Source of the DNA: JBEKYD01 sp052148435
GTDB lineage: Bacteria; Acidobacteriota; Terriglobia; Bryobacterales; Bryobacteraceae
NCBI GenBank assembly: GCA_052148435.1
Contig: JBKQIF010000031.1
Coordinates: forward strand, 1-64,000
Length of the DNA: 64,000 bases
Direction: 5' to 3'
Below, piece after piece: positions 1-9,162 of this stretch; position 1 is the stretch's first letter, and every line of letters begins with the position of its first letter. The notes below the pieces were generated by a model that ran no database searches, was not told the origin of the DNA, and was given only the letters and a program-made list of their open reading frames with translations. Both the position numbers and the translations under genes were made by a program.

Positions 1-122
1 ATCACCACTTCCGCCTCGTCAGCTCCCTTTCCCCAACTCAAAATGTAGTGGAGACCTTTGGAGTGCCTTTGTTGAAAACAAAAGATATTCCGGCTTCAGA
101 TCTGTCGAACTGCGAAGGTTCG

Positions 123-182
123 GCTAAAGCATGCCCCACCTTGCTCGATAACCACACGGGCAAGCTAAAGCATGCCCCACCT
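123..182. repeat. Two direct copies of a 19-base intergenic repeat
   Basis: The 19 bases at 123-141 recur exactly at 164-182, separated by 22 bases. The second copy abuts the stop codon of the rhamnosidase gene. The rest of the first 122 bases shows no supportable gene. The repeat looks like a dispersed intergenic element rather than a regulatory site, because it lies downstream of the gene; that reading is inference. Confidence 0.6.
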
Positions 183-3100
183 CTACTTCATCGGCGCGCG
201 GAAGGTGTAGTTGCCGGACTCGACTTCGAAGACGGCTGCGTTGGCTTCGGCGCGCAGCAGTTTTACGCCTTGGGCCTGAAGCGCGGAGCGGCCCGATTCG
301 GTGACATCGGCCGGGTCCGCCGCCGGGACCCATACGGTGGCGGTGGTATTGGGCGGGATGGCGACGTTGAGCTCGAATTGGCCGGCATCGCGTTTCCAGG
401 CAGTCGTAATCGGTCCGTAGGGCGACTGGTGCGCGCCGTTGACGAACGTCAGATCGCCGGCCGGATAGGGATGAATCAGGATGTGGCGGAAGCCGGGGTG
501 TTCGGGGTCCGAGCGGATGCCGGCCAGGTATTCGTACATCCACACCGCCAGGTCGCCGATCTGCATCACGTGATTGCCGGAGTTCATGGCCGGATCGGCG
601 GTATCTCCGTTCCATAATTCCCACACCGTGGTGGCGCCCTTTTCCACCATGTAGCCCCAGCCGGGATAGGTCTTTTGAGTGGCGATTTCGTAGGCCAGGT
701 CGGAGCGGCCGTTGTCCGATAGGGTGCGCATGAGCCATTGCGCGCCGACCAGGCCGGTGCCCACATGGCCGTGGGTAACTTCTTCGATGTTGCGGGCGAG
801 CGCGGCCAGCACCGGGGCGCGGAATTCGCCCGGCGTCATTTGAAAATAGAGCGGCAGGATGCTGGAAGTCTGGGTGCCGTTGTCGTAGGCGCCCTTGTCG
901 GGATTGAAGAATTTCTTCTGGAAGGCGACGGCGGTTTCGGCCGCCTGGGCTTCGAGAGCGGCGGCATCCTCGGCTTTGCCCAGAATGCGGGCGTAGCGCG
1001 CCATGGTCCGCAGCAGGTGATAGTAATACGCCGAAGCGATCAGGGTTTTGTCGGTGACCCGGGTGGGGTCCTGGGAATGAATCAGCTTGGGATCTTCCGG
1101 CGGCACGCACCAATCGGCGTACTGATCCTTGGAAGTCAGGCCGTCGTGCACGTAGCTGCGTTCCAGGTCGATCCACCGCTTCATGGCGGGGTAAGTGCGC
1201 TCCAGCACGCGGCGGTCGCCGTATTGGTCGTAGAGCATGCCGGGGACGAACAGAAACGTGCTGGGCCAGGTGAGGTCGTCGTAATAAAGCGGCCAGTAGT
1301 TGGGAGACACCACGGGGATGGAGCCGTTGTCGCGCTGGGAATCGGCCAGGTCGCGTTCCCACTTGGAGTAGAACGCCGCTACGTTGAACAGGTAGGATTC
1401 CGAGCGGCTCACCTGGGAACGGTCGCCGAGCCAGCCCTGGCGCTCGTCGCGCTGCGGGCAATCGGTGGGGATGCTGCGATAATTGCCGCGCACGCCCCAA
1501 AACACGTTGTGGTGGATTTGATTCAGAATCCGGCTGGAACTGGTGAAGCCGGCGGTGCGGGCCATATCGTCGTGCACCACGCGGCCAACGAGCGCCGTCA
1601 GCGCAGGCTCGCCCGGGTAGCCGGTCAGCTCCACATAGCGGAAACCGTGGTAAGTGAAGCGCGGTTCCCAAGTTTCCGGTGCGCTCCCGCGCAGGGTGTA
1701 GAGATCGGCGGCGCGGGCGGTGCGCAGATTGGCGGTATAGATCGACCCATCGGGCTGGATGGTTTCGGCGAAGCGCAGGCGGACTTGGGCGCCCCGCGGA
1801 CCGGTGACGCTCAGGCGGCACCAGCCCACCATGTTCTGGCCCATGTCGTAGATCCACACGCCGGGCGACAGCGGTTTGACCGAAACCGGGTTGACCGATT
1901 CCACCACCCGCAGCGGCTCGGCCATTTGCGCGGCCAGCGCGCCGGAGGGGCCGGCCACCACGCGCGCGGCTTCCCACTGGGAATCGTCATAGCCGGGGCG
2001 GTCCCAGGCGCCTAGTTCCGCACGGGCGTCGTACTCTTCGCCGTCATACTCGTTGTTGGCGCGGATGGGACCACGGGTGGAAAGCTTCCAGGAATCGTCG
2101 GAGACGACGGTTTGGCGCGAACCGTCGGCGTATTCCAGGTTGAGCTGCAGGATGGCCTTGGGGAAACCGAAATTGCGGGTGCTGTCGGCGCGCGGCGCGT
2201 AAAACCGGCCATTGCCCAGCGTCAAGCCGATGGCGTTGGCGCCGGCGGCGACCTGCCTAGTGACGTCGAAGGCGACGTAGAGGGCGTGCTTGTCGTAATC
2301 GGTGAGGCCGGGCGAGAGGACGTGATCCCCGATTTTGGCGCCGTTGAGATCAAGCTCGGAGACGCCCAGGCCGGAGTAATAGACCACCGCCCGGGCGACT
2401 TTGCCATGGGTGGAAAACTCCTTGCGCAGATAGCGCGCCGGCAGGCGATGCTCGGCGGTGAGGCCGACACGTCCCCAAGGGGCCATGCCGTAAGCGCCCA
2501 GATCCACGGCCGGGCCCCACGCGGCTGGTTCCGCGGCCGATACCTTCCAGGCATCGGAGGTAGCCACCACCAGCGGCTCGCCGGAATCGAACTCCACCCG
2601 CACCACACCGATCAAGCCGGCGGGCGTGTCCGGCTTGGTGTGGAGCGCGACGACTTCGACGGCGTTCACGCCCGGATGCAGCACGCCGCCGAGGTCGGCC
2701 AGGATGGGAAGAGGCGCTTCGGATCGGGTGGCGACGGCGCGGCCGTTGACGGCGACGTCGGCCTGGTTGTCGGCGCCGGCGATGAGAAAGGCGCGGACAA
2801 TTTTGCGGTCCGCGGGAATCGGGATTTCGGTACGGAAAAGCAGCGTGCCGGCGGGTGCACTGGTGGCGGCGCCGGCGGCGTTCCAGATCCAGTGCGCGCC
2901 AGCGAGTGAGCGATAGACGCTGGCTGGGTCTTCATAGCCGGCGGCTTCATCCCGCCCGATCCATTTTCCCTGCCAGTCCTTGGCATCGAGCAGCCCCATG
3001 GTGAAGCTGGCCGGAGAGCTCCAGTCGCTCTGTTTTCCGTCCTGGTCCCAGACGCGAACCCGCCAGAAGGCGGCGGCGCCGGAGGCGAGCGTGCGGCCGG

Positions 3101-3386
3101 CGTACCCGACCTGGGTCGATTCGCCGGACTCGATCTTGCCGCTGTCCCAGAGATCGCCTTTGCCCTCGTGCAGGGCGCGCTCGGTGGACGAAACCTGGAG
3201 GTGATACGCGGTCTGGCGCAGGCCGCGGATACGAGCGTTGCCGGGCGTGAGAACCCAGGAGAATCGGGGTTGAGCGACGTCGATCCCTTGGGGATTGGCG
3301 CGGTACTCCACGAGGAGCTGGCCGGGCTGGAGAGAAGCCGCGGCACACGCGGCGGCAAAAGCAAACACGCAAATAAGGGCTTTCAT
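183..3386 (-). CDS. Secreted alpha-L-rhamnosidase, GH78 family
   Basis: This 1067-residue protein is predicted to hydrolyse terminal alpha-L-rhamnosyl linkages in plant or microbial glycans outside the cytoplasm. The start was placed at 3386 because it opens directly into a Sec signal peptide (MKALICVFAFAAACAAA), although the frame stays open upstream. The N-terminal third is beta-sandwich domains; a (alpha/alpha)6 catalytic barrel follows. It carries the family acid motif TDCPQRDERQGWLGD near residue 645 and the WELWNGD motif near residue 924, which hold the expected catalytic glutamates. The length is normal for multidomain GH78 enzymes. A rhamnulokinase gene lies 15 kb away, so released rhamnose could be used by the same cell. 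Family assignment is secure; the exact glycan is unknown. Confidence 0.93.
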   Translation of the reverse strand: MKALICVFAFAAACAAASLQPGQLLVEYRANPQGIDVAQPRFSWVLTPGNARIRGLRQTAYHLQVSSTERALHEGKGDLWDSGKIESGESTQVGYAGRTLASGAAAFWRVRVWDQDGKQSDWSSPASFTMGLLDAKDWQGKWIGRDEAAGYEDPASVYRSLAGAHWIWNAAGAATSAPAGTLLFRTEIPIPADRKIVRAFLIAGADNQADVAVNGRAVATRSEAPLPILADLGGVLHPGVNAVEVVALHTKPDTPAGLIGVVRVEFDSGEPLVVATSDAWKVSAAEPAAWGPAVDLGAYGMAPWGRVGLTAEHRLPARYLRKEFSTHGKVARAVVYYSGLGVSELDLNGAKIGDHVLSPGLTDYDKHALYVAFDVTRQVAAGANAIGLTLGNGRFYAPRADSTRNFGFPKAILQLNLEYADGSRQTVVSDDSWKLSTRGPIRANNEYDGEEYDARAELGAWDRPGYDDSQWEAARVVAGPSGALAAQMAEPLRVVESVNPVSVKPLSPGVWIYDMGQNMVGWCRLSVTGPRGAQVRLRFAETIQPDGSIYTANLRTARAADLYTLRGSAPETWEPRFTYHGFRYVELTGYPGEPALTALVGRVVHDDMARTAGFTSSSRILNQIHHNVFWGVRGNYRSIPTDCPQRDERQGWLGDRSQVSRSESYLFNVAAFYSKWERDLADSQRDNGSIPVVSPNYWPLYYDDLTWPSTFLFVPGMLYDQYGDRRVLERTYPAMKRWIDLERSYVHDGLTSKDQYADWCVPPEDPKLIHSQDPTRVTDKTLIASAYYYHLLRTMARYARILGKAEDAAALEAQAAETAVAFQKKFFNPDKGAYDNGTQTSSILPLYFQMTPGEFRAPVLAALARNIEEVTHGHVGTGLVGAQWLMRTLSDNGRSDLAYEIATQKTYPGWGYMVEKGATTVWELWNGDTADPAMNSGNHVMQIGDLAVWMYEYLAGIRSDPEHPGFRHILIHPYPAGDLTFVNGAHQSPYGPITTAWKRDAGQFELNVAIPPNTTATVWVPAADPADVTESGRSALQAQGVKLLRAEANAAVFEVESGNYTFRAPMK

Positions 3387-3574
3387 TGTATTCGCCGAAG
3401 GAAACGATATCACGTTTGCAGAAAGACAAGAAGGAGGGGAGTGCGTAGGGCCACACCTTCGAGCCGAAAACCGGGCGCAAGGGTTACTGCAACTGGTTTC
3501 CTGCCCGGTAATGGTGTTTGCTATGCTTTTCAATGCCCGGCTCGGGAGGGTTCGCGTTGGAGGTACTGCCGCAC

Positions 3575-3841
3575 ATGGACAAGGTGACCATCGAGATTAA
3601 TTCCAAGTGGGTAAGAATCGTTCGTTCGCCGCTCTACTGGATTGTCGCGGCTCTTCAAGGCCTTTCCGTCAGTTTCGCCCCGCTGTTTCTGTACTGGAGC
3701 GGCAAGGGGATGTTCTATCACGGGTCCGAGTGGATTATCGTGCCGTCATGCTTCGCAGTCATCTTTCTTGTCGGATTCTTCTATATTCTCCTTGGTAGCG
3801 CAGTCGTTGGCGAGTTAAGGAAGAAGAACATCCCGGCTTGA
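3575..3841 (+). CDS. Small two-helix membrane protein, unknown function
   Basis: This 88-residue protein has two hydrophobic helices, roughly residues 16-36 and 49-72, and a short basic C-terminal tail (ELRKKNIPA). The start at 3575 is chosen because GGAGG lies 11 bases upstream. It is transcribed divergently from the rhamnosidase gene. I do not recognise the family. It stands alone, with a repeat-bearing intergenic stretch after it, so context says little about its role. Confidence 0.5.
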   Translation: MDKVTIEINSKWVRIVRSPLYWIVAALQGLSVSFAPLFLYWSGKGMFYHGSEWIIVPSCFAVIFLVGFFYILLGSAVVGELRKKNIPA

Positions 3842-4073
3842 TCCGCCTCGGCGCACTCCGGGTATGACGAAGACCGCTCCCTCTGGCCGCGGCCCGGTTG
3901 CGCATCGCCGCGCGTTAGCTTAGCAGCCTGTGGTAGAAGCGGCCTTGTGGCCGATCGCAGGCGAAAACGCCTACTCCACGAAAGCAGCCGAGTGCAGGGC
4001 AGACCACAGAAGGCGATGCGACAGCCTATTTTCCTTAGCACCAGAAAACCGCCGGGGCGACATCAGGAGTTCG

Positions 4074-4101
4074 GAGACTCGACGCGGCACGCAGGAGTGC
4101 G
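4074..4101 (-). repeat. Dispersed repeat, copy 1
   Basis: These 28 bases match 59471-59498 in inverted orientation at 26 of 28 positions. The copy lies in the intergenic stretch 3842-4114, just past the stop of the S9-like gene. Apart from this repeat I see nothing in that stretch. The partner copy lies in another intergenic stretch 55 kb away. Confidence 0.65.
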
Positions 4102-4114
4102 CGCGACACGAAGG

Positions 4115-6031
4115 TCACTTGAGCATTTTCTCCAGCCACGCCAGAATGCCTTGCCACTCCAAGACGCGGTCTTCGGGGTTCTGTTCGGGGCTGAGAGACA
4201 AAACCGTGCAATCCAACCGGCGGGTGGAAAGCGCGGTCGCGAGCGCCGCGGCGGCGACATCTCCGGGGCGGGCAATCAGGAGCGCGGGCGTGTTGAAATC
4301 GGGCGCCGAGGATAGGGGCGAGTGTTTGGCATAGAGTTGCGGATCCTCCCACGGCGCCGCGCCGAGCAGCGCGGTCATACGGCGCAGGCTCGCGGGACTC
4401 TGCCACGCCCGAGCGGCGAGATCGGCCACCGGCTCGGTAACCACTACGGCGCGCAGCCGGTCGCCATGGCCCAACGCCCAACTTGCCAGCAGGCCGCCGA
4501 CCATGGCGATGCGCCGGGCGTCGCCCAGTCCTTTGCCCAATACCGCGTCCACCCCGCGCATGGCGTCCGTGAAGGCGTCGTCGGGATAGGCGGTCGGCAG
4601 CAGATTGGCGAAGCCCTCTCCATAACCGGGAGTGCCGCGCGGGTTCAGCGTCAGCACCAGCCAGCCGCGGGCCGCCAGCAGTTGGGTTTCGAGCCGCGGT
4701 TCCACGCCGCGCATCCGGCCGGGCTGATCTTCCACGTCCACGATCAGCGGATACGTGCGCGCCGGATCGAAGCGGGCGGGGCGCGTCAGCCAAGCCTGAA
4801 TGCCGCGGCCGGCGGAATCGTAGCGGAATTCTTCGGCCGTGGCGATGTCGCGCGTGGCCAGCAGCTCGTCGTTGGGCGCGGCCAGGGCGTTGACGCCGCC
4901 CGGCAGGTCCACGGCGAAGGAAACCACCGTACCCGCCTCCACGGCGCCTTCGGAAGCGGACCAGCGCACGGCCGCGGCGCGGCCGTTATCGGCCAGCGAA
5001 AACCCGGTCAGCCGGTCGTGCCGGCGGGTTACCTGGCGCGCCGTGCCATCGGCGCGCGCGGCATAGACCTGAGTGGCGCCGGCATCGTCGGCCAGAAAGT
5101 AGACGGTGCGCCCGTCCGAGCTCCAGAACGGCGCGGCCACATCGCGGTCGAGAGCGCCCGCCAGCACTTTGTCGCGGCTGCCATCGGGGTTCATGACGCA
5201 GAGTTTGCGCAGCGCGTTGCCGGGCCGGGGTTCGGACGCAATCCAGGCGATCTTGCCGCCGTCGGGCGAGGCGAGCGGATGGAGATTCGTCCCCGCCCGG
5301 TGGGTGAGTTGACGCGGCGGTTCTCTCTTCGCTTCGGCGCTCGAGTCGATGGCATAGATCTGACTGTCGCCGAGAGGCGCATTTCGCCCCGAGATCAGCA
5401 CCGTCTTGCCGTCTAACGCCCAGGCCGGCTCTCCCTGCACCCGGAGATCGCCGGTATCGAGCTCGCGCGGCAGGCCTCCGCGGGCCGGCGCCACCAGGAA
5501 TTTCGACTTCGCCCAACCGGCAAAGGCAGCGAGGCGGGGCAACAGGTCGGCGGACGCCCAGGGTGCGGCGCCGGCAGTGGCGCGCGCCGTGACGGCGATC
5601 CACTCGCCGTCGGCGGACCAGCCGAACGCTTCCGGCTCGAGGTCGCCCAGCTTGAGCTCGCCGGCCTGGCCGCCGGCCGCGGTGGCAACGTAAAGCTGCG
5701 TCTTTCCGGTCCGGTCGCTCAGCCACGCAATGCGCCCGCTGTCCGGCGACCAGCGCGGCGAACGGTCGCGCCAGGCGCCAGGTCCCGAGGGCACGCCCAA
5801 TCGGCGCCGCTCGCGGCCATCCACCGACACCAGCCAAAGGTTCGAACAAACCGCGCGGCTGCCCGGGTCGTTCCACCGCTCCACGTAGACCACTCGCTTT
5901 CCGTCGGGCGAGATCCGCGGGTCTTGCGGGCTTCTCCACGCCCGGATATCGGCGGGCGTAAAGGGCTCGCGCGCAATGGCACACGGGATCGCCAACAGCG
6001 TCGCCAGCATGATTTGCATTAGATGCCGCAC
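4115..6031 (-). CDS. Secreted S9-family (prolyl oligopeptidase-like) protein, catalytically degenerate
   Basis: This 638-residue protein has a signal peptide, an N-terminal beta-propeller with WD40-like/TolB-like repeats (for example ISPDGKRVVYVE), and a C-terminal alpha/beta-hydrolase domain. A GTG at 6031 is taken as the start because GGGAG lies nine bases upstream; an ATG at 6019 is the alternative. Family members carry a nucleophile elbow of the form GGSYGGY. Here the corresponding stretch near residue 510 reads IAMVGGLLASWALG, so the serine and its flanking glycines are missing. The C-terminal His motif (usually GHG) is replaced by SPEQNPED. It is therefore probably not a peptidase. Fold assignment is secure; loss of activity is inference from the missing residues. 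Confidence 0.85.
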   Translation of the reverse strand: MRHLMQIMLATLLAIPCAIAREPFTPADIRAWRSPQDPRISPDGKRVVYVERWNDPGSRAVCSNLWLVSVDGRERRRLGVPSGPGAWRDRSPRWSPDSGRIAWLSDRTGKTQLYVATAAGGQAGELKLGDLEPEAFGWSADGEWIAVTARATAGAAPWASADLLPRLAAFAGWAKSKFLVAPARGGLPRELDTGDLRVQGEPAWALDGKTVLISGRNAPLGDSQIYAIDSSAEAKREPPRQLTHRAGTNLHPLASPDGGKIAWIASEPRPGNALRKLCVMNPDGSRDKVLAGALDRDVAAPFWSSDGRTVYFLADDAGATQVYAARADGTARQVTRRHDRLTGFSLADNGRAAAVRWSASEGAVEAGTVVSFAVDLPGGVNALAAPNDELLATRDIATAEEFRYDSAGRGIQAWLTRPARFDPARTYPLIVDVEDQPGRMRGVEPRLETQLLAARGWLVLTLNPRGTPGYGEGFANLLPTAYPDDAFTDAMRGVDAVLGKGLGDARRIAMVGGLLASWALGHGDRLRAVVVTEPVADLAARAWQSPASLRRMTALLGAAPWEDPQLYAKHSPLSSAPDFNTPALLIARPGDVAAAALATALSTRRLDCTVLSLSPEQNPEDRVLEWQGILAWLEKMLK

Positions 6032-6210
6032 GGAATCAGTCTCCCATAAGCGGCTTCGGCGTCGGGATTGCCGGCCATTGCCGATACCTTCAGGTAACAG
6101 TTCCATGCTCCCTGAAATTATTAGTCCAACGTTGACAAAAAGCCTACCGTTCTTTTGACCAGCCGCCGATATACTCAAGGGCAGCAATTGTCGACAGACC
6201 GAGGGCGAGA

Positions 6211-9162
6211 TTGGGCTGTTTATACTGCGGAAAAGAAATCGGGCCGATTCGAAACTTTCGGGATCGCGAATTTTGTACTGACGCTCACCGCATTCACTAC
6301 CACGAGCGGCTCGGCAAAGCGCTGTTCCGGATGTCGAGGCCGGTCCCTGCCCCAGCACCACCCTCACCCTTTTTTTCTGCCTGGCCAGTCCAGACCGGAC
6401 GGACCGTTCCCAGCCTGATGGAGTGGGTGAGGCCGGCGGGAGTGAGCCTGCGCCCGGTTCCGACGGAGTTTCCGTTCTCCTTTAGCTCCATCCAGGCGGA
6501 CCGACTGGCGATCCATGCGGCCCTGGCGGCGGGGGTTTTCTCGGCTTCCGAAGCGGCGCCGGTTCTGGAACTCCGCCCCTTCGATTTCGACCAAGGGGAA
6601 TCGGGCAGTGAGGGGGCGTGGCTGCCGCCGTTTCCCGAAACGCTGGACGCCGTGCTGCCGCCGCGTGCGCCGCTGGCGCCGCTGGCGCCGGTTTCGATTG
6701 TTCCGGCGTGTTCCGATCTCGCGTCCAGGCTGACTCCAATCGCGGCCGACCCGGTTTCACACCAGCCGGCGCTGCCCTGTCTCATCGCCGCTCTGGAACG
6801 GGCTCCGGAGCCGTGCCTGGCCGCCGCCGCGCCGGTGGAATTCGAACCTCCGGTGGAAGAACGGCTGGTGGAGCCTTCAGTAGCGGGTTGTGCGCGTTCG
6901 TCGAATGCGCCGCGGCTTCCGGGAGCGGCACCGGCCATAGCCGCGCCCGCCCTCGAATGGCCCGGTTTTTGGGCCCCGTTACAGCCCAGCGCGGCGGTTC
7001 AGGCTGCCCGTCCGCGAGTTGGACTCGAAGCGGCGCTCTACCGGCAGCGCGCCGCCGCCCTGCCCGCCTTTCGCGTCGAGAGTCTCGGCGAAGGCGTCGA
7101 AGACGCAGCCCTGCTGGAACGGATTCCACCTCCGGGCCGGACTCCGCTGGCGCTTCCCAACGCAGAAGCCGTCGAGCGATGGATTGCAGTGAGCGGTATG
7201 ATCGAGGCCCTGGCCCCCGTTCCGCCGGTCACCCTACCGGCGCTGGGACTGGAGAGTGCGGACCCCATACCGATGCTGCGGGAGCGGGTTGGCTGGTGGT
7301 CGCCGCTCGAGCCCGAACCGGTCGAGATTGCCGCCCGCGCCCTAACCGAGCTGAAGCAGTTGGCTCTGCCCACGCCCGCAGCAGGCCTGGCGTCGGCGGC
7401 AATTCCGCCCTTTACGGTTGCACGGACTCCCGAGCGCCAGAGCTGGCAGGCGATGGAAGAAGCCGAGGCGGTCGAAATGCTCCTCCTGCCGGCCATGGCG
7501 GAGGCTCTGCCCGCAACGCCGGCTTTGGCTCTGCCGCAGTTCGCCTGGTTCCACCGCGGTAGTGCGGACGAATTGGCCGATAGGGTTCGGGTGGACATGC
7601 CTTTGGCGGATCCATCCTGGGAGGCGGTTACCGCCGCATCGGTGGAGTCGCTTCCGGCGGAATTTCGGGCGGCCGCACTGCGGTTGCGGCCCACGTTGTG
7701 TCTTCCCAGCTTCGAGGTACAGGCGGCGGCGCTGCAGCCAATGGCCGGCTTTGGCGCCAATGGGCCGGCCGCACTCCGGCCGCAAACGGACCAGGCCTTC
7801 CAGCCGCCGCTCGAACCCGCCGCTCGATTTGCGGTGACGGCTCCCGATTCGGGGCTGGCGCCTCCGAGCCCGGCGCTGGCGGCCGCGCTGCCGATTCCGC
7901 TGGAGTTCTTTTTCCGCGGTCCCACCGGCACGCTTCGCAAGCGGATCTCCCCGATTCCCACCGCCCCTCAGCCCATGCTGCCGGCGTGGAACCTGCAGCC
8001 GGCCGCCGAGCGTGCGCCGGAAGCGCGCGAGCCCAAGCGCAGTCCGCGACCCGATCTGGCCGAGGTCTTCCACCTGCCTGGGGCACGCCTGCGCCGGGTG
8101 CGGCCGATCGCCGCCGACGCGTTCAAGGCCTTGGCTGCGAGCCTGCTGGTAGGCAGCCTGCTCTGGTACGGCGTTCCCGAAATCCGCCAGGCGCGGCGCC
8201 TGCTGCTGCTCAACCACGGCAGCTTGCCTGGCATCTCCATTGCCGCCGGCAACGGAACGCGCGCGGAGGGCGGCGAAGCGCTGGCGAAGCTGAGGCGCAA
8301 CTCGGGAGGCGTGTCTTCGCCGGGTTTCGCTTCACCCGGCCTGATGGGGCGCATCCGCGGCGCGATAGCTTCCCGCGCCGCCACCGAGATCGCGGATAGC
8401 TTCCACGGCGGCATGAACGCGTGGGGCGGCGGGACCAAGGCGCTGGCGCCGGGCTGGTCGCGCAGTTCGGCCGGGTTCGTGCGGCCCGGACAGTTGGCGC
8501 TGCTGCGCCCGTCGCTGGGCTTCGCCGATTATCGGCTGGAGTTCCTGGGCGAAATCGAAAACAAGAGTGTGGATTGGGTGGTGCGCGCCGCCGACTCGAA
8601 AAATTACTACGCCATGAAATTCACCGTCGTCGCTCCCGGTCCCCGGCCGATGATCGCCATGATCCATTACCCGGTCGTGGGCGGCAAAGCCGGGCACCGG
8701 GTCGAGACCCCCCTCAGCGTGATGGTGCACAACCACACTCCGTACCGGGTTTCGGTGGTTGTCTCAGGCGATCGCATCGTGACATCGATCGAGGGCGAGG
8801 AAGTGGATTCCTGGACCGACAGCACGCTCTCCAAGGGCGGCGTCGGCTTCTTTGCCGATGCCGGCGAGCGGGCCCGATTGTATTGGGTAAAGGTAGCGCA
8901 CAACGACGACTGGATTGGCCGCGTTTGCGCCTACTTCACCAACGACGGCCAGTCGGCGGCCGCCGAACTCCGGCCCTCTTCGACGCCGTCGCCCGAGCGC
9001 CGGCGCGGCTCGGCCGGAGCCGGCGACGAACCGATGCTGGCCGCCGCCGCGCTGGCTTTCCAGCGGCGCAGACGTTTCCCGTTTTTCCGTATTGCCGAAC
9101 CTCAGTATTCCGGACCGAAACACCGAGACCATAGGAGATTCCCTTTATGCCATCCTTCCTGA
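6211..9162 (+). CDS. Zinc-ribbon, Pro/Ala-rich, single-pass membrane protein with C-terminal lectin-like domain
   Basis: This 983-residue protein appears to start at TTG (6211), five bases after a GAGGG ribosome-binding site, because this places a compact zinc motif at the very N-terminus: C3-X2-C6, then C22 and H26. Residues about 40-620 are low-complexity and rich in Ala, Pro, Leu and Glu. One transmembrane helix lies near 636-655. Residues about 730-905 resemble a concanavalin/LamG-type beta-sandwich. The predicted topology is cytoplasmic zinc finger and linker, with an extracytoplasmic C-terminal domain. Its last 16 bases overlap the TPR gene, implying coupled translation and a joint role. 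I do not recognise the whole architecture. It could be an envelope scaffold or sensor; this is inference. Confidence 0.75.
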   Translation: MGCLYCGKEIGPIRNFRDREFCTDAHRIHYHERLGKALFRMSRPVPAPAPPSPFFSAWPVQTGRTVPSLMEWVRPAGVSLRPVPTEFPFSFSSIQADRLAIHAALAAGVFSASEAAPVLELRPFDFDQGESGSEGAWLPPFPETLDAVLPPRAPLAPLAPVSIVPACSDLASRLTPIAADPVSHQPALPCLIAALERAPEPCLAAAAPVEFEPPVEERLVEPSVAGCARSSNAPRLPGAAPAIAAPALEWPGFWAPLQPSAAVQAARPRVGLEAALYRQRAAALPAFRVESLGEGVEDAALLERIPPPGRTPLALPNAEAVERWIAVSGMIEALAPVPPVTLPALGLESADPIPMLRERVGWWSPLEPEPVEIAARALTELKQLALPTPAAGLASAAIPPFTVARTPERQSWQAMEEAEAVEMLLLPAMAEALPATPALALPQFAWFHRGSADELADRVRVDMPLADPSWEAVTAASVESLPAEFRAAALRLRPTLCLPSFEVQAAALQPMAGFGANGPAALRPQTDQAFQPPLEPAARFAVTAPDSGLAPPSPALAAALPIPLEFFFRGPTGTLRKRISPIPTAPQPMLPAWNLQPAAERAPEAREPKRSPRPDLAEVFHLPGARLRRVRPIAADAFKALAASLLVGSLLWYGVPEIRQARRLLLLNHGSLPGISIAAGNGTRAEGGEALAKLRRNSGGVSSPGFASPGLMGRIRGAIASRAATEIADSFHGGMNAWGGGTKALAPGWSRSSAGFVRPGQLALLRPSLGFADYRLEFLGEIENKSVDWVVRAADSKNYYAMKFTVVAPGPRPMIAMIHYPVVGGKAGHRVETPLSVMVHNHTPYRVSVVVSGDRIVTSIEGEEVDSWTDSTLSKGGVGFFADAGERARLYWVKVAHNDDWIGRVCAYFTNDGQSAAAELRPSSTPSPERRRGSAGAGDEPMLAAAALAFQRRRRFPFFRIAEPQYSGPKHRDHRRFPLCHPS

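Noticed and set aside
124..2015. Long open frames on both strands inside the rhamnosidase gene
   Set aside because: They are Arg/Pro/Ala-rich shadow frames of high-GC coding DNA and match no family; the GH78 frame explains the region.
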